Shown here in pieces: positions 1-6,864 of a DNA stretch of 8,450 nucleotides. The stretch is from NCBI GenBank assembly GCA_002256055.1, contig NKIE01000103.1, forward strand, positions 1-8,450. The letters run 5' to 3'. This stretch comes from Pseudomonas sp. PGPPP3 (GTDB lineage Bacteria > Pseudomonadota > Gammaproteobacteria > Pseudomonadales > Pseudomonadaceae). The notes below the pieces were generated by a model. That model saw nothing but the letters and a program-made list of their open reading frames with translations. It made no database searches and was not told where the DNA came from. Position 1 is the stretch's first letter. Every line of letters starts with the position of its first letter. The position numbers and the translations under genes were made by a program.

Positions 1-337
1 TGATAACGCCCTTAACCACTTCCTCAGCTGCGAAGGCTGCTTCCAGAACAATCCAGCACTCGGCGCGCTTGGCTTTTTCACGGGACAGCTTGGTTTCACC
101 AAAGCCATCTTCAACCGCGTCCAGCGCAACGTGCACTTCGTCACCGACCTTGATGGTCAGCTCGCCAGCGTCGTTGTAGAACTGCTCGAGCGGGATGACG
201 CCCTCGGACTTCAGGCCAGCGTGTACGGTTACCCAGTCACCGTCGATATCAACAATGATACCGGTGATGATGGCACCCGGCTGCAGGTTGAGGGTCTGTA
301 GGCTTTCTTCAAAGAGGTCTGCAAAGCTTTCGCTCAT
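1..337 (-). CDS. rpsA: 30S ribosomal protein S1, N-terminal part (cut by left edge)
   Basis: Ribosomal protein S1 binds the 30S subunit and unwinds or captures mRNA leaders during initiation. Only the first 112 codons are in the window; the family is usually about 560 residues with six S1 RNA-binding repeats. The visible part starts [13 protein letters not shown] and runs into the first S1 domain, roughly residues 20-87, with typical stretches such as [20 protein letters not shown] and [20 protein letters not shown], followed by [10 protein letters not shown]. The ATG at 337 has an AGGA ribosome binding site at 344-347, 6 bases upstream. The gene lies 117 bases after cmk, as in many gammaproteobacteria (cmk-rpsA). 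The gap between them is structured and may mediate S1 autocontrol, which is known for Escherichia coli rpsA and only inferred here. Confidence 0.97.
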   Translation of the reverse strand, partial: MSESFADLFEESLQTLNLQPGAIITGIIVDIDGDWVTVHAGLKSEGVIPLEQFYNDAGELTIKVGDEVHVALDAVEDGFGETKLSREKAKRAECWIVLEAAFAAEEVVKGVI

Positions 338-340
338 TTT

Positions 341-396
341 AATTCCTGTTGATCAGGGGCGGAAAATCGCCCAGCTCCACATTCCAGACAATGTGG
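341..396 (-). promoter_or_regulatory. Structured rpsA leader with two hairpins and ribosome binding site
   Basis: On the transcribed strand the rpsA leader holds two adjacent hairpins just ahead of the start. The first (377-396) has a perfect 7-bp stem, CCACATT/AATGTGG, around the loop GTCTGG. The second (357-372) has a 5-bp stem, GGGCG/CGCCC, around ATTTTC. The AGGAATT ribosome binding site follows at 341-347. A weaker GCGG/CCGC pairing lies further upstream, at about 418-440. In E. coli the rpsA translation start region is a row of hairpins used for high-efficiency initiation and for repression by S1. The similar layout suggests the same role, but neither the fold nor the regulation is proven by the sequence. 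I saw no convincing -35/-10 promoter in this gap. Confidence 0.5.
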
Positions 397-454
397 GTTC
401 GTTCAATTAAAGAAGCCATGCGGTCAAGGACTGGTTCCCCGCCTGCCTTCTTGT

Positions 455-1144
455 TCATCCGGCGATGTCGCGATCGGCGACTTCACTCAGAATGCGTTCC
501 AGCACCTGCTCGATGGAGAGCTCCGTGGAATCCAGCTGTATCGCGTCAAGTGCCGGCTTTAAGGGGGCTATGGCGCGCTGGGTGTCGCGCTCATCGCGCG
601 CACGGATCTCTTCTAGCAGACTCGCAAGGCTAACATCATCGCCTTTAGCCTTCAACTGCAAGTAGCGTCGACGGGCACGCTCCTCGGCGCTGGCGGTGAG
701 GAATACCTTCAGCGGGGCATCGGGAAAAACCACGGTACCCATGTCGCGACCATCGGCAATCAAGCCCGGCGCTTCGCGAAAGGCGCGCTGGCGCTGCAGC
801 AAGGCTTCGCGCACGGCGGGCAAGGCAGCCACCTGAGAAGCGTCGGCACCAATCTGCTCATTACGGATGGCTTCGGTGACCTCTTCGCCCTCCAGAATGA
901 TGCGTTGGCCATGACCTTCAGCGGCGGCAATGAACTGCACATCCAGATGAGCGGCAAGCATTTTCAGCGCATCTTCATTGGCCAGGTCAACGCCATGATT
1001 ACGTGCAGCAAATGCCAGCAAGCGATACAGCGCACCCGAGTCGAGCAAACACCAGCCGAGCTTGCGCGCGAGAATGCCGGCGATCGTGCCTTTACCGGAG
1101 CCACTCGGCCCATCAATGGCGATGACCGGCGCGAGAGTGGTCAT
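455..1144 (-). CDS. cmk: Cytidylate kinase (CMP/dCMP kinase)
   Basis: This cytoplasmic enzyme transfers phosphate from ATP to CMP or dCMP in pyrimidine nucleotide salvage and RNA turnover. It has 229 residues, the usual length for bacterial Cmk. The P-loop GPSGSGKG is at residues 12-19 and DSGALYR at 35-41. [13 protein letters not shown], which helps bind the CMP base and phosphate, is at 131-143. The arginine-rich lid ([10 protein letters not shown]) is at about 156-165 and [13 protein letters not shown] at 183-195. Its ATG lies inside the stop of the upstream tyrA/aroA gene (ATGA, 4-base overlap). An AAGAGG ribosome binding site is at 1152-1157, 7 bases from the start and inside the upstream coding region, so translation is probably coupled. 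No key residue appears to be missing. Confidence 0.97.
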   Translation of the reverse strand: MTTLAPVIAIDGPSGSGKGTIAGILARKLGWCLLDSGALYRLLAFAARNHGVDLANEDALKMLAAHLDVQFIAAAEGHGQRIILEGEEVTEAIRNEQIGADASQVAALPAVREALLQRQRAFREAPGLIADGRDMGTVVFPDAPLKVFLTASAEERARRRYLQLKAKGDDVSLASLLEEIRARDERDTQRAIAPLKPALDAIQLDSTELSIEQVLERILSEVADRDIAG

Positions 1145-3372
1145 GCTTGCACCTCTTCGGCGACACGAATGCCGACCTGAGCCGCCAACCCGAGGAAGTT
1201 CGGGAAGGACGTTGCCACGTTGGCGCAGTCATGGATGCGAATCGGCGAACTGGCGCGCAGAGAAGCCACGCTGAACGACATGGCGATGCGGTGATCGCCA
1301 TGGCTGTGCACTTCGCCGCCGCCAATGGCGCCGCCGTCAATAATGATGCCGTCCGGGGTGGGCTCGCACTGGATGCCCAGGGCCAGCATGCCATCAGCCA
1401 TAACCTGAATACGGTCGGATTCCTTGACCCGCAGCTCTTCAGCGCCGCGCAGGATGGTGCGCCCTTCGGCACAGGCCGCAGCGATAAACAGCACCGGGAA
1501 CTCGTCGATGGCCAGCGGCACCAGGTCTTCAGGAATATCGATGCCGCGCAGCTTGGCGGCACGTACACGCAGATCCGCCACCGGCTCGCCACCCACTTCA
1601 CGCAGGTTTTCCAGGCTGATATCGGCGCCCATCAATTTAAGAATATCGATGACCCCAGTGCGGGTCGGGTTGATGCCGACATGCTCCAGCAGTAACTCGG
1701 AACCCTCGGCAATGCTCGCCGCCACCAGGAAGAACGCGGCGGAGGAGATATCCGCTGGCACCTCGATATGGGTGGCAGTTAGCTTGTGGCCGGACTCGAC
1801 GGTCGCAGTGCTACCACTGACCGCAACCGGGTAGCCGAAGCCGCGCAGCATACGCTCGGTGTGATCGCGGGTCGGTGCAGGCTCGGTAACGGCCGTCTCA
1901 CCCGCCGCATACAAACCCGCCAGCAGCAGGCTGGATTTGACCTGGGCACTGGCCATCGGCATCTCGTAGCTCATTCCAGTCAGGCGCTGACCACCGCGAA
2001 TCACCAGCGGCGGTCGCCCTTCTGCTGCCGTTTCGATCACCGCGCCCATTTCGCGCAGCGGCTTGGCCACGCGATTCATCGGGCGCTTGGACAGTGACGC
2101 ATCGCCAGTCAGGGTGGTGTCGAATGCCTGGGCCGCCAACAAGCCCGAAAGCAGGCGCATGGAGGTGCCCGAGTTACCCAAATACAGCGGCCCAGGCGGC
2201 GCCTGCAAGCCATGCAAGCCGACGCCATGGATGGTGACGCGACCATGCTGCGGACCTTCGATAACCACGCCCATGTCGCGAAAGGCCTGCAGAGTCGCCA
2301 GGGCGTCTTCGCCCTCAAGGAAACCTTCGACCTCAGTGGTGCCTTCGGCCAGCGAGCCGAGCATGATCGAGCGGTGCGAAATGGATTTGTCGCCCGGAAC
2401 ACGAATCCGGCCCGACAGGCTGCCGCCCGGCTGGGCGAGGTAAATCAGATCATTCGAATGCATAGCGTCCACATAAGCCCTGCGGGCCAAAATTTTGCTG
2501 AAATGCTCACGTGCTACCCGAGCGCGGGTAAACACGCCCAGCATGTGATGTCCGTCGCCGGTGTCGATCGCCGCGCGCAAGGCGTCGAGATCGCCACGAA
2601 AGGCATCAAGTATCCGTAATACCGCATCGCGGTTGGTGAGAAAAATGTCATGCCACATCACCGGATCACTGCCGGCAATCCGGGTGAAATCGCGAAAACC
2701 ACCGGCGGCGTAGCGGAATATCTCTAGGTTCTCGCTGCGTTTGGCCAGCGAGTCAACCAAACCGAAGGCCAGCAAATGCGGCAGATGGCTGGTGGCGGCG
2801 AGCACTTCGTCGTGATGCTCGACTTCCATGTGCTCGACATCGGCGCCCAGCTCACGCCAGAGCCGATCAACCATCTGCAACGCAGCGCCATCGGTATCCG
2901 CCAACGGCGTGAGAATCACCTTATGGCGGCGGAACAGCTGACCATTACTAGCCTCTACCCCGCTCTGCTCGGAGCCGGCAATGGGGTGTCCAGGGACAAA
3001 ACGCGGCGGCACGCCGTCGAAGGCCAGCGCCGCCGCGCGTACCACATTGCCTTTGGCGCTGCCCACGTCCGTCAGCACAGTATCGCCCAACGGCAACTGC
3101 GCCAAGGCGCCCAGCAGCTTTTGCATGGCCAGAATCGGCACCGCCAGCTGGATTACATCCGCACCCACGCAAGCCACCGCCAAATCTTCCTCGCAGCGAT
3201 CAACCACGCCCAACTCAACCGCCATGCGGCGGGATTCGGGATCAAGATCGACGCCGATCACTTCGCGAAATAAGCCTTTGTCGCGTAAGCCCTTGGCAAA
3301 CGAGCCGCCGATCAAACCCAGACCCACCACCACCAGACGACCCAACGCCGGTGCCGCAACGGCCTCAGCCAC
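1141..3372 (-). CDS. tyrA-aroA: Fused prephenate dehydrogenase / EPSP synthase (TyrA-AroA)
   Basis: This 743-residue bifunctional protein has an uninterrupted reading frame. Residues 1 to about 300 form a TyrA-type dehydrogenase, oxidising prephenate to hydroxyphenylpyruvate or arogenate to tyrosine. It has the Rossmann motif GLGLIGGS at 17-24, [11 protein letters not shown] at 128-138 and SHLPH at 195-199. No ACT domain is visible after it. Residues from about 312 form an EPSP synthase (5-enolpyruvylshikimate-3-phosphate synthase), joining PEP to shikimate-3-phosphate. It shows PGDKSISHR (326-334), [11 protein letters not shown] (398-408), SAQVKSS (475-481), RDHTE (502-506), NPTRTG (568-573), DEFPVL (623-628), ESDR (651-654) and HGDHRIAMS (691-699). 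The start is a GTG at 3372, inside the end of hisC (8-base overlap), with AAGG at 3382-3385. The stop overlaps cmk. The same fusion is known in Pseudomonas. The dehydrogenase may be a cyclohexadienyl type accepting both substrates; sequence alone does not decide this. Confidence 0.95.
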   Translation of the reverse strand: MAEAVAAPALGRLVVVGLGLIGGSFAKGLRDKGLFREVIGVDLDPESRRMAVELGVVDRCEEDLAVACVGADVIQLAVPILAMQKLLGALAQLPLGDTVLTDVGSAKGNVVRAAALAFDGVPPRFVPGHPIAGSEQSGVEASNGQLFRRHKVILTPLADTDGAALQMVDRLWRELGADVEHMEVEHHDEVLAATSHLPHLLAFGLVDSLAKRSENLEIFRYAAGGFRDFTRIAGSDPVMWHDIFLTNRDAVLRILDAFRGDLDALRAAIDTGDGHHMLGVFTRARVAREHFSKILARRAYVDAMHSNDLIYLAQPGGSLSGRIRVPGDKSISHRSIMLGSLAEGTTEVEGFLEGEDALATLQAFRDMGVVIEGPQHGRVTIHGVGLHGLQAPPGPLYLGNSGTSMRLLSGLLAAQAFDTTLTGDASLSKRPMNRVAKPLREMGAVIETAAEGRPPLVIRGGQRLTGMSYEMPMASAQVKSSLLLAGLYAAGETAVTEPAPTRDHTERMLRGFGYPVAVSGSTATVESGHKLTATHIEVPADISSAAFFLVAASIAEGSELLLEHVGINPTRTGVIDILKLMGADISLENLREVGGEPVADLRVRAAKLRGIDIPEDLVPLAIDEFPVLFIAAACAEGRTILRGAEELRVKESDRIQVMADGMLALGIQCEPTPDGIIIDGGAIGGGEVHSHGDHRIAMSFSVASLRASSPIRIHDCANVATSFPNFLGLAAQVGIRVAEEVQA

Positions 3373-4477
3373 GGGGCAACACCTTGGCCAGCGCCTCTAG
3401 GAAGCGAGCATTCTCAGCCGGCAGACCGATGGAGATGCGCAGATAAGTCGGCATACCGTAGTTGGCCACTGGCCGCACGATGACGCCCTCACGCAGCAGC
3501 GCCTGGAAAATCGGCATTGCTTCGCAGCCCAGATCAACGGCAATAAAGTTGGCCTTGGAGGCAATCCAGCTCAAACCCAGCTGACGGAAACCCGCTTCCA
3601 GCTGTGCCATGCCCTGGTCATTAACCGTGCGACTGGCCGCCAGGTAGTCGCTGTCAGCCAACGCTGCGCAAGCCGCCGCCAGGGCCAGGCTGTTGACGTT
3701 GAATGGCTGGCGCACACGATTGAGCACATCGGCAATCTGCGCCGAGCAAATGCCGTAACCCACCCGCAACGCCGCCAAGCCATAGGCCTTGGAGAAGGTG
3801 CGCGAAACCAGCAGATTGGGGTAACGAGTCAGATAGGTCAGGCCATCCGGCAATTCATCACCTTCGGCATACTCGATATAGGCTTCATCCAGCACCACCA
3901 GCACGCTTTCCGGCACCCGTGAAAGGAATGCCTCAAGCGCCTGCGGACCAAACCATGTACCGGTTGGGTTATTTGGGTTGGCGATAAAGACCACACGGGT
4001 CCGGACATCAATCGCCGCCAGCATGGCGTCGAGGTCATGGCCAAAGACCTTGGCCGGCACCACATGGGCATCGGCGCCGACGGCCTGGGTGACGATCGGA
4101 TAGACCGCAAAAGCATGCTCGCTGAACACCGCATTCAAGCCAGGCGCCAAATAGGCGCGGGCCACCAGCTCGAGAATATCGTTGGAGCCGTTACCCAGCG
4201 TCACCTGGCTGACCTGCACGCCACAGCGCTGCGCCAGGGCGCTTTTCAGGGCGAAGCCATTACCATCGGGATAGCGCGTCAACTCCCCTAGAGCCTGACC
4301 AATCGCTTCCAGCGCGCGCGGGCTGGGGCCCAGCGGGTTTTCGTTGCTGGCCAGTTTGACGATCTGCAGCGGGTCGAGATTCAGCTCGCGCGCCAACTCA
4401 TCGACTGGCTTACCCGGCACATAGGGAGACAGCTTCTGCACGCCCGGCAAGGCCTGGGCAAGAAAATCGCAACTCAT
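3365..4477 (-). CDS. hisC: Histidinol-phosphate / aromatic aminotransferase
   Basis: This is a class I/II PLP-dependent aminotransferase of 370 residues from the start chosen here. It matches HisC, which converts imidazole acetol phosphate and glutamate to histidinol phosphate. Visible motifs are SNENPLGPS (44-52), GNGSNDILE (95-103), NPNNPTG (168-174), DEAY (197-200) and SRTFSKAYGLA (225-235) with the PLP-binding lysine at K230. The substrate-carboxylate arginine is probably R347 in YLRISIG. A GTG two codons earlier (4483) is also in frame, but it overlaps the GAGG ribosome binding site at 4484-4487, which sits 6 bases before the ATG at 4477, so I prefer the ATG. Its place between pheA and tyrA fits an aromatic aminotransferase role, as reported for the related HisH-beta/HisC2 group in pseudomonads. 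Whether a second hisC exists in the histidine operon cannot be seen here. Confidence 0.93.
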   Translation of the reverse strand: MSCDFLAQALPGVQKLSPYVPGKPVDELARELNLDPLQIVKLASNENPLGPSPRALEAIGQALGELTRYPDGNGFALKSALAQRCGVQVSQVTLGNGSNDILELVARAYLAPGLNAVFSEHAFAVYPIVTQAVGADAHVVPAKVFGHDLDAMLAAIDVRTRVVFIANPNNPTGTWFGPQALEAFLSRVPESVLVVLDEAYIEYAEGDELPDGLTYLTRYPNLLVSRTFSKAYGLAALRVGYGICSAQIADVLNRVRQPFNVNSLALAAACAALADSDYLAASRTVNDQGMAQLEAGFRQLGLSWIASKANFIAVDLGCEAMPIFQALLREGVIVRPVANYGMPTYLRISIGLPAENARFLEALAKVLPRG

Positions 4478-4483
4478 AACCAC

Positions 4484-4487
4484 CCTC
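4484..4487 (-). promoter_or_regulatory. hisC ribosome binding site (decides start)
   Basis: GAGG on the minus strand lies 6 bases upstream of the ATG at 4477. The alternative in-frame GTG at 4483 directly abuts this motif, leaving no room for ribosome spacing, so the ATG is the better start. Confidence 0.7.
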
Positions 4488-4493
4488 GAGCTT

Positions 4494-4554
4494 CAAGCGA
4501 CAGGCTGCCAGCGGCAGGCGTCGATGCGTTTGCAGCCCGCAGGCCTGCCGCTTG
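4494..4554 (-). repeat. Inverted repeat in the pheA-hisC gap, with two alternative arms
   Basis: In the 102-base gap, AGCGGCAGGC (4543-4552 read on the minus strand) pairs perfectly with GCCTGCCGCT (4510-4519) over 10 bp. The longer form CAAGCGGCAGGC (4543-4554) can instead pair with GCCTGTCGCTTG (4494-4505), 12 bp with one U-G wobble in the minus-strand RNA. The loop also holds the 10-base palindrome GCAGGCCTGC (4539-4548). No U-run follows either 3' arm, so this is not a classical terminator. It may be a REP-like repeat, an mRNA-processing or stability element, or a translation switch ahead of hisC. Which of these is not decided by one copy. Confidence 0.7.
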
Positions 4555-4579
4555 CTGATTGGTTTACTTGCAGACGGGT

Positions 4580-5677
4580 TTAAAGGACTGCCTTGGGGTA
4601 GGAACCGAGCACCTTGAGGGCCACGGCTTCCTGATTGATCTGCTCCAGCACACCACTGATCAGCGGATCACGGTGATGGCCGACAAAATCGATAAAGAAG
4701 GCGTACGTCCACTTACCACTGCGCGACGGCCGCGTTTCAATGCGCGTCAGGTCGATGCCGCTGGTATGGAACGGCACCAGCAACTCGTGCAGCGCGCCCG
4801 GCTTGTTGCGCATGGAGACAATGACCGAGGTCTTGTCGTCGCCGGTAGGCGGCACTTCCTGGCTGCCGATGATCAGGAAGCGCGTGGAGTTGTCCGGGCG
4901 ATCCTCGATTTTCTCCGCCAGCTTGGTCAGGCCATACAGGCTGGCCGCCATATCACCGGCGATGGCCGCCGAATTCCACTCACTTTTCACCCGCTTCGCC
5001 GCATCGGCATTGCTGGCTACGGCCACGCGCTCGACGTTCGGGTAGTGGGCGTCCAGCCACTTGCGGCACTGGGCCAGGGACTGGGCGTGAGAGTAGATAC
5101 GGGTGATTTTGTCGGTCTTGGTGGTTTCCCCGACCAGCAGGTGGTGGTGGATACGCAACTCCACCTCACCGCAGATCACCATGTCGTGCTCAAGGAAGCT
5201 GTCGAGGGTGTGATTGATCGCGCCTTCGGTGGAGTTTTCCACCGGCACCACGCCAAAATTCACCGCACCGGCCGCCACTTCGCGGAACACTTCGTCGATG
5301 GCCGCCATCGGCACGCTGATCACCGCGTGGCCGAAATGCTTCATCGCCGCCGCCTGGGAGAACGTCCCTTCTGGGCCGAGGTAAGCCACTTTCAGCGGCT
5401 GCTCAAGAGCCAGGCAGGAAGACATGATCTCGCGGAACAAACGCGCCACTTCCTCGTTGTCCAGCGGGCCCTGATTGAGCTCCATGATGTGCTTGAGCAC
5501 CCAGGCCTCACGCTCAGGGCGATAGAACACCGGCTTTTCCCCGGCTGGCAACGAGAGCATCTTCACCCGCGCCACTTCCTGGGCGCAGCTGGCGCGCTCG
5601 CTGATCAGCTCGAGGATTTTCTCGTCGAGGCTGTCAATGCGCACCCGCAGCGCCTTGAGCTGATCGAGATCAGACAT
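4580..5677 (-). CDS. pheA: Chorismate mutase / prephenate dehydratase (P-protein)
   Basis: This bifunctional cytoplasmic enzyme turns chorismate into prephenate and then phenylpyruvate in phenylalanine synthesis. Its 365 residues match the normal P-protein length. An AroQ-type chorismate mutase domain covers about residues 1-90 (LRVRIDSLDEKILELISER near the start). Prephenate dehydratase covers about 95-275, with YLGPEGTFSQAA (99-110), PVENSTEGAINHTLD (145-159), SHAQSLAQC (196-204) and the catalytic-threonine motif NSTRF (263-267). A C-terminal ACT domain covers about 283-360, with GALHELL (294-300) and IETRP (313-317), corresponding to the ESRP phenylalanine-binding motif of E. coli; feedback inhibition by phenylalanine is therefore likely. 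The ATG shares one base with the serC stop (TGATG), and AAGGAG at 5686-5691 lies 8 bases upstream. No room exists for an attenuator leader like E. coli pheL directly upstream. Confidence 0.97.
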   Translation of the reverse strand: MSDLDQLKALRVRIDSLDEKILELISERASCAQEVARVKMLSLPAGEKPVFYRPEREAWVLKHIMELNQGPLDNEEVARLFREIMSSCLALEQPLKVAYLGPEGTFSQAAAMKHFGHAVISVPMAAIDEVFREVAAGAVNFGVVPVENSTEGAINHTLDSFLEHDMVICGEVELRIHHHLLVGETTKTDKITRIYSHAQSLAQCRKWLDAHYPNVERVAVASNADAAKRVKSEWNSAAIAGDMAASLYGLTKLAEKIEDRPDNSTRFLIIGSQEVPPTGDDKTSVIVSMRNKPGALHELLVPFHTSGIDLTRIETRPSRSGKWTYAFFIDFVGHHRDPLISGVLEQINQEAVALKVLGSYPKAVL

Positions 5678-6762
5678 CAGCCGTGCTCCTTCTCGAACTC
5701 GGCCATGTAGGTGACCAGCGCTTCTACGGCATCCAGACCCACAGCGTTGTAAATGGAGGCACGCATGCCGCCTACCGAGCGATGGCCTTTCAGGTTGAGC
5801 AAACCGCGGGCATCGGCACCGGCCAGGAACGGCTTGTCCAGGCGGTCATCGGCCAGGCGAAATGGCACGTTCATCCACGAGCGGGCGTTCACGGCAATCG
5901 GGTTGCTGTACAGGGCGCTGCTGTCGATGGCCTTGTAGAGCAGGTCTTTCTTGGCGCGATTGAGGCGCTCCATGGCTTCGACGCCGCCCTGCTCCTTCAG
6001 CCACTCAAACACCAGGCCAGACAGGTACCAGGAGAAGGTCGCCGGCGTGTTGTACATCGAGCCGTTATCGGCGGCGATTTTGTAATTGAGCATGGTCGGG
6101 CAGATGGAGCGGGCCTTGCCGAGCAAGTCCTCACGCACGATCACCACCACCAGGCCGCTAGGGCCGATGTTCTTCTGCGCGCCGGCGTAAATCATGCCGA
6201 ACTGCGACACATCGATGGGGCGCGAGAGGATGTCCGAAGACATGTCCACCACCAGAGGTACGTCGCCCACTTCCGGCACCCAGTCAAACTGCAGGCCGCC
6301 AATGGTTTCGTTACTGGCGTAGTGCAGGTAGGCCGCGTTCTTGCTCAGCTGCCAGTCGTTCTGACCAGGAATGGCGAAGTAGTCATACGGCTTGGCGCTG
6401 GCCGCGACATTGATGGCGCCAAAGCGACGAGCTTCTTCGATGCTCTTCTGCGACCAGATACCGGTGTCGATGTAGTCGGCAACGCCTTCTTCCGGCAGCA
6501 AGTTCAGCGGAATCTCAGCGAACTGCTGGCTGGCGCCACCCTGCAGGAACAGCACTTTGTAGTTGGACGGGATGGCCAACAGGTCACGCAGGTCCTGTTC
6601 GGCTTTTTCCGCGATGGCCACGTAGTCGTCGCTGCGATGGCTCATCTCCATCACCGACAGGCCTTTGCCTTGCCAGTCCAGCAGATCCGCCTGGGCACGC
6701 AGCAAAACAGCTTCGGGAAGCGCGGCCGGGCCGGCGCAGAAGTTATGGGCTCGTTTGCTCAC
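5677..6762 (-). CDS. serC: Phosphoserine aminotransferase
   Basis: SerC is a PLP enzyme that aminates 3-phosphohydroxypyruvate to phosphoserine and also acts on the 4-phosphoerythronate-derived substrate in pyridoxal phosphate synthesis. From the GTG chosen here it has 361 residues, the usual length, starting MSKRAHNFCAGPAALPE. Motifs include EMSHRSDDY (39-47), FLQGGASQQFAEIP (72-85), GAQKNIGPSG (194-203) with PLP lysine K197, NTPATFSWY (238-246) and HRSVGGMRASIYNA (327-340). An in-frame GTG at 6774 would add four residues (MRVD), but it has no visible ribosome binding site. The GTG at 6762 has a weak GAGAG at 6768-6772, 5 bases away, so the start is a moderate-confidence choice. It is the first gene after gyrA and its stop shares one base with pheA. 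Confidence 0.95.
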   Translation of the reverse strand: MSKRAHNFCAGPAALPEAVLLRAQADLLDWQGKGLSVMEMSHRSDDYVAIAEKAEQDLRDLLAIPSNYKVLFLQGGASQQFAEIPLNLLPEEGVADYIDTGIWSQKSIEEARRFGAINVAASAKPYDYFAIPGQNDWQLSKNAAYLHYASNETIGGLQFDWVPEVGDVPLVVDMSSDILSRPIDVSQFGMIYAGAQKNIGPSGLVVVIVREDLLGKARSICPTMLNYKIAADNGSMYNTPATFSWYLSGLVFEWLKEQGGVEAMERLNRAKKDLLYKAIDSSALYSNPIAVNARSWMNVPFRLADDRLDKPFLAGADARGLLNLKGHRSVGGMRASIYNAVGLDAVEALVTYMAEFEKEHG

Positions 6763-6782
6763 ATCGACTCTCACTGTAATAG

Positions 6783-6809
6783 GACCGGCCGCCTGTACGG
6801 CGGCCGGTC
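6783..6809 (-). terminator. GC-rich hairpin between gyrA and serC (possible terminator or attenuator)
   Basis: GACCGGCCGCC and GGCGGCCGGTC form a perfect 11-bp stem around a 5-base loop (GTACA on the minus strand). It lies 56 bases after the gyrA stop and 20 bases before the preferred serC start. The bases after it on the minus strand are CTATTACAG, a poor U-tract, so strong intrinsic termination is doubtful. Partial termination or 3'-end protection of gyrA mRNA is an inference. Confidence 0.45.
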
Positions 6810-6824
6810 GATATGACTTGTACT

Positions 6825-6855
6825 GACAGCGCCATCGCAGCCCGATGGCACCGCC
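6825..6855 (-). other. Hairpin directly after gyrA stop, favoured in minus-strand RNA
   Basis: Ten bases after the gyrA stop, GGCGGTGCCATCG and CGATGGCGCTGTC can pair over 13 bp around the loop GGCTG. Seven inner pairs are perfect. Of the outer six, three are G-U wobbles that exist only in the minus-strand transcript; in plus-strand RNA they would be A-C mismatches. That strand bias suggests an RNA role at the 3' end of gyrA mRNA. No U-run follows. Confidence 0.5.
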
Positions 6856-6864
6856 CTGCTGCTG

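Noticed and set aside
400..450. Possible promoter for rpsA (TTGACC and TTTAAT on the minus strand)
   Set aside because: The two boxes are only 10 bases apart, and at the correct 16-18 base spacing from TTGACC there is no acceptable -10 box.
1113..1601. Minus-strand frame of 162 codons inside tyrA-aroA
   Set aside because: It overlaps the EPSP synthase coding region in another frame, is rich in Cys, Trp, Arg and Ser, and resembles no known family.
4494..4554. Intrinsic terminator after pheA
   Set aside because: The stem is strong, but neither possible 3' arm is followed by a run of T on the transcribed strand, and the next gene begins close downstream.
4559..5710. Long plus-strand open frame of 383 codons opposite pheA
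   Set aside because: It is the antisense shadow of pheA, a gene with full family motifs. The translation is rich in His, Arg and Gln, shows no recognisable domain, and follows the codon bias of the real gene.
5683..6816. Long plus-strand open frame of 377 codons opposite serC
   Set aside because: Same reason: it mirrors serC almost exactly, has no domain I recognise, and long antisense frames are common in GC-rich genomes.
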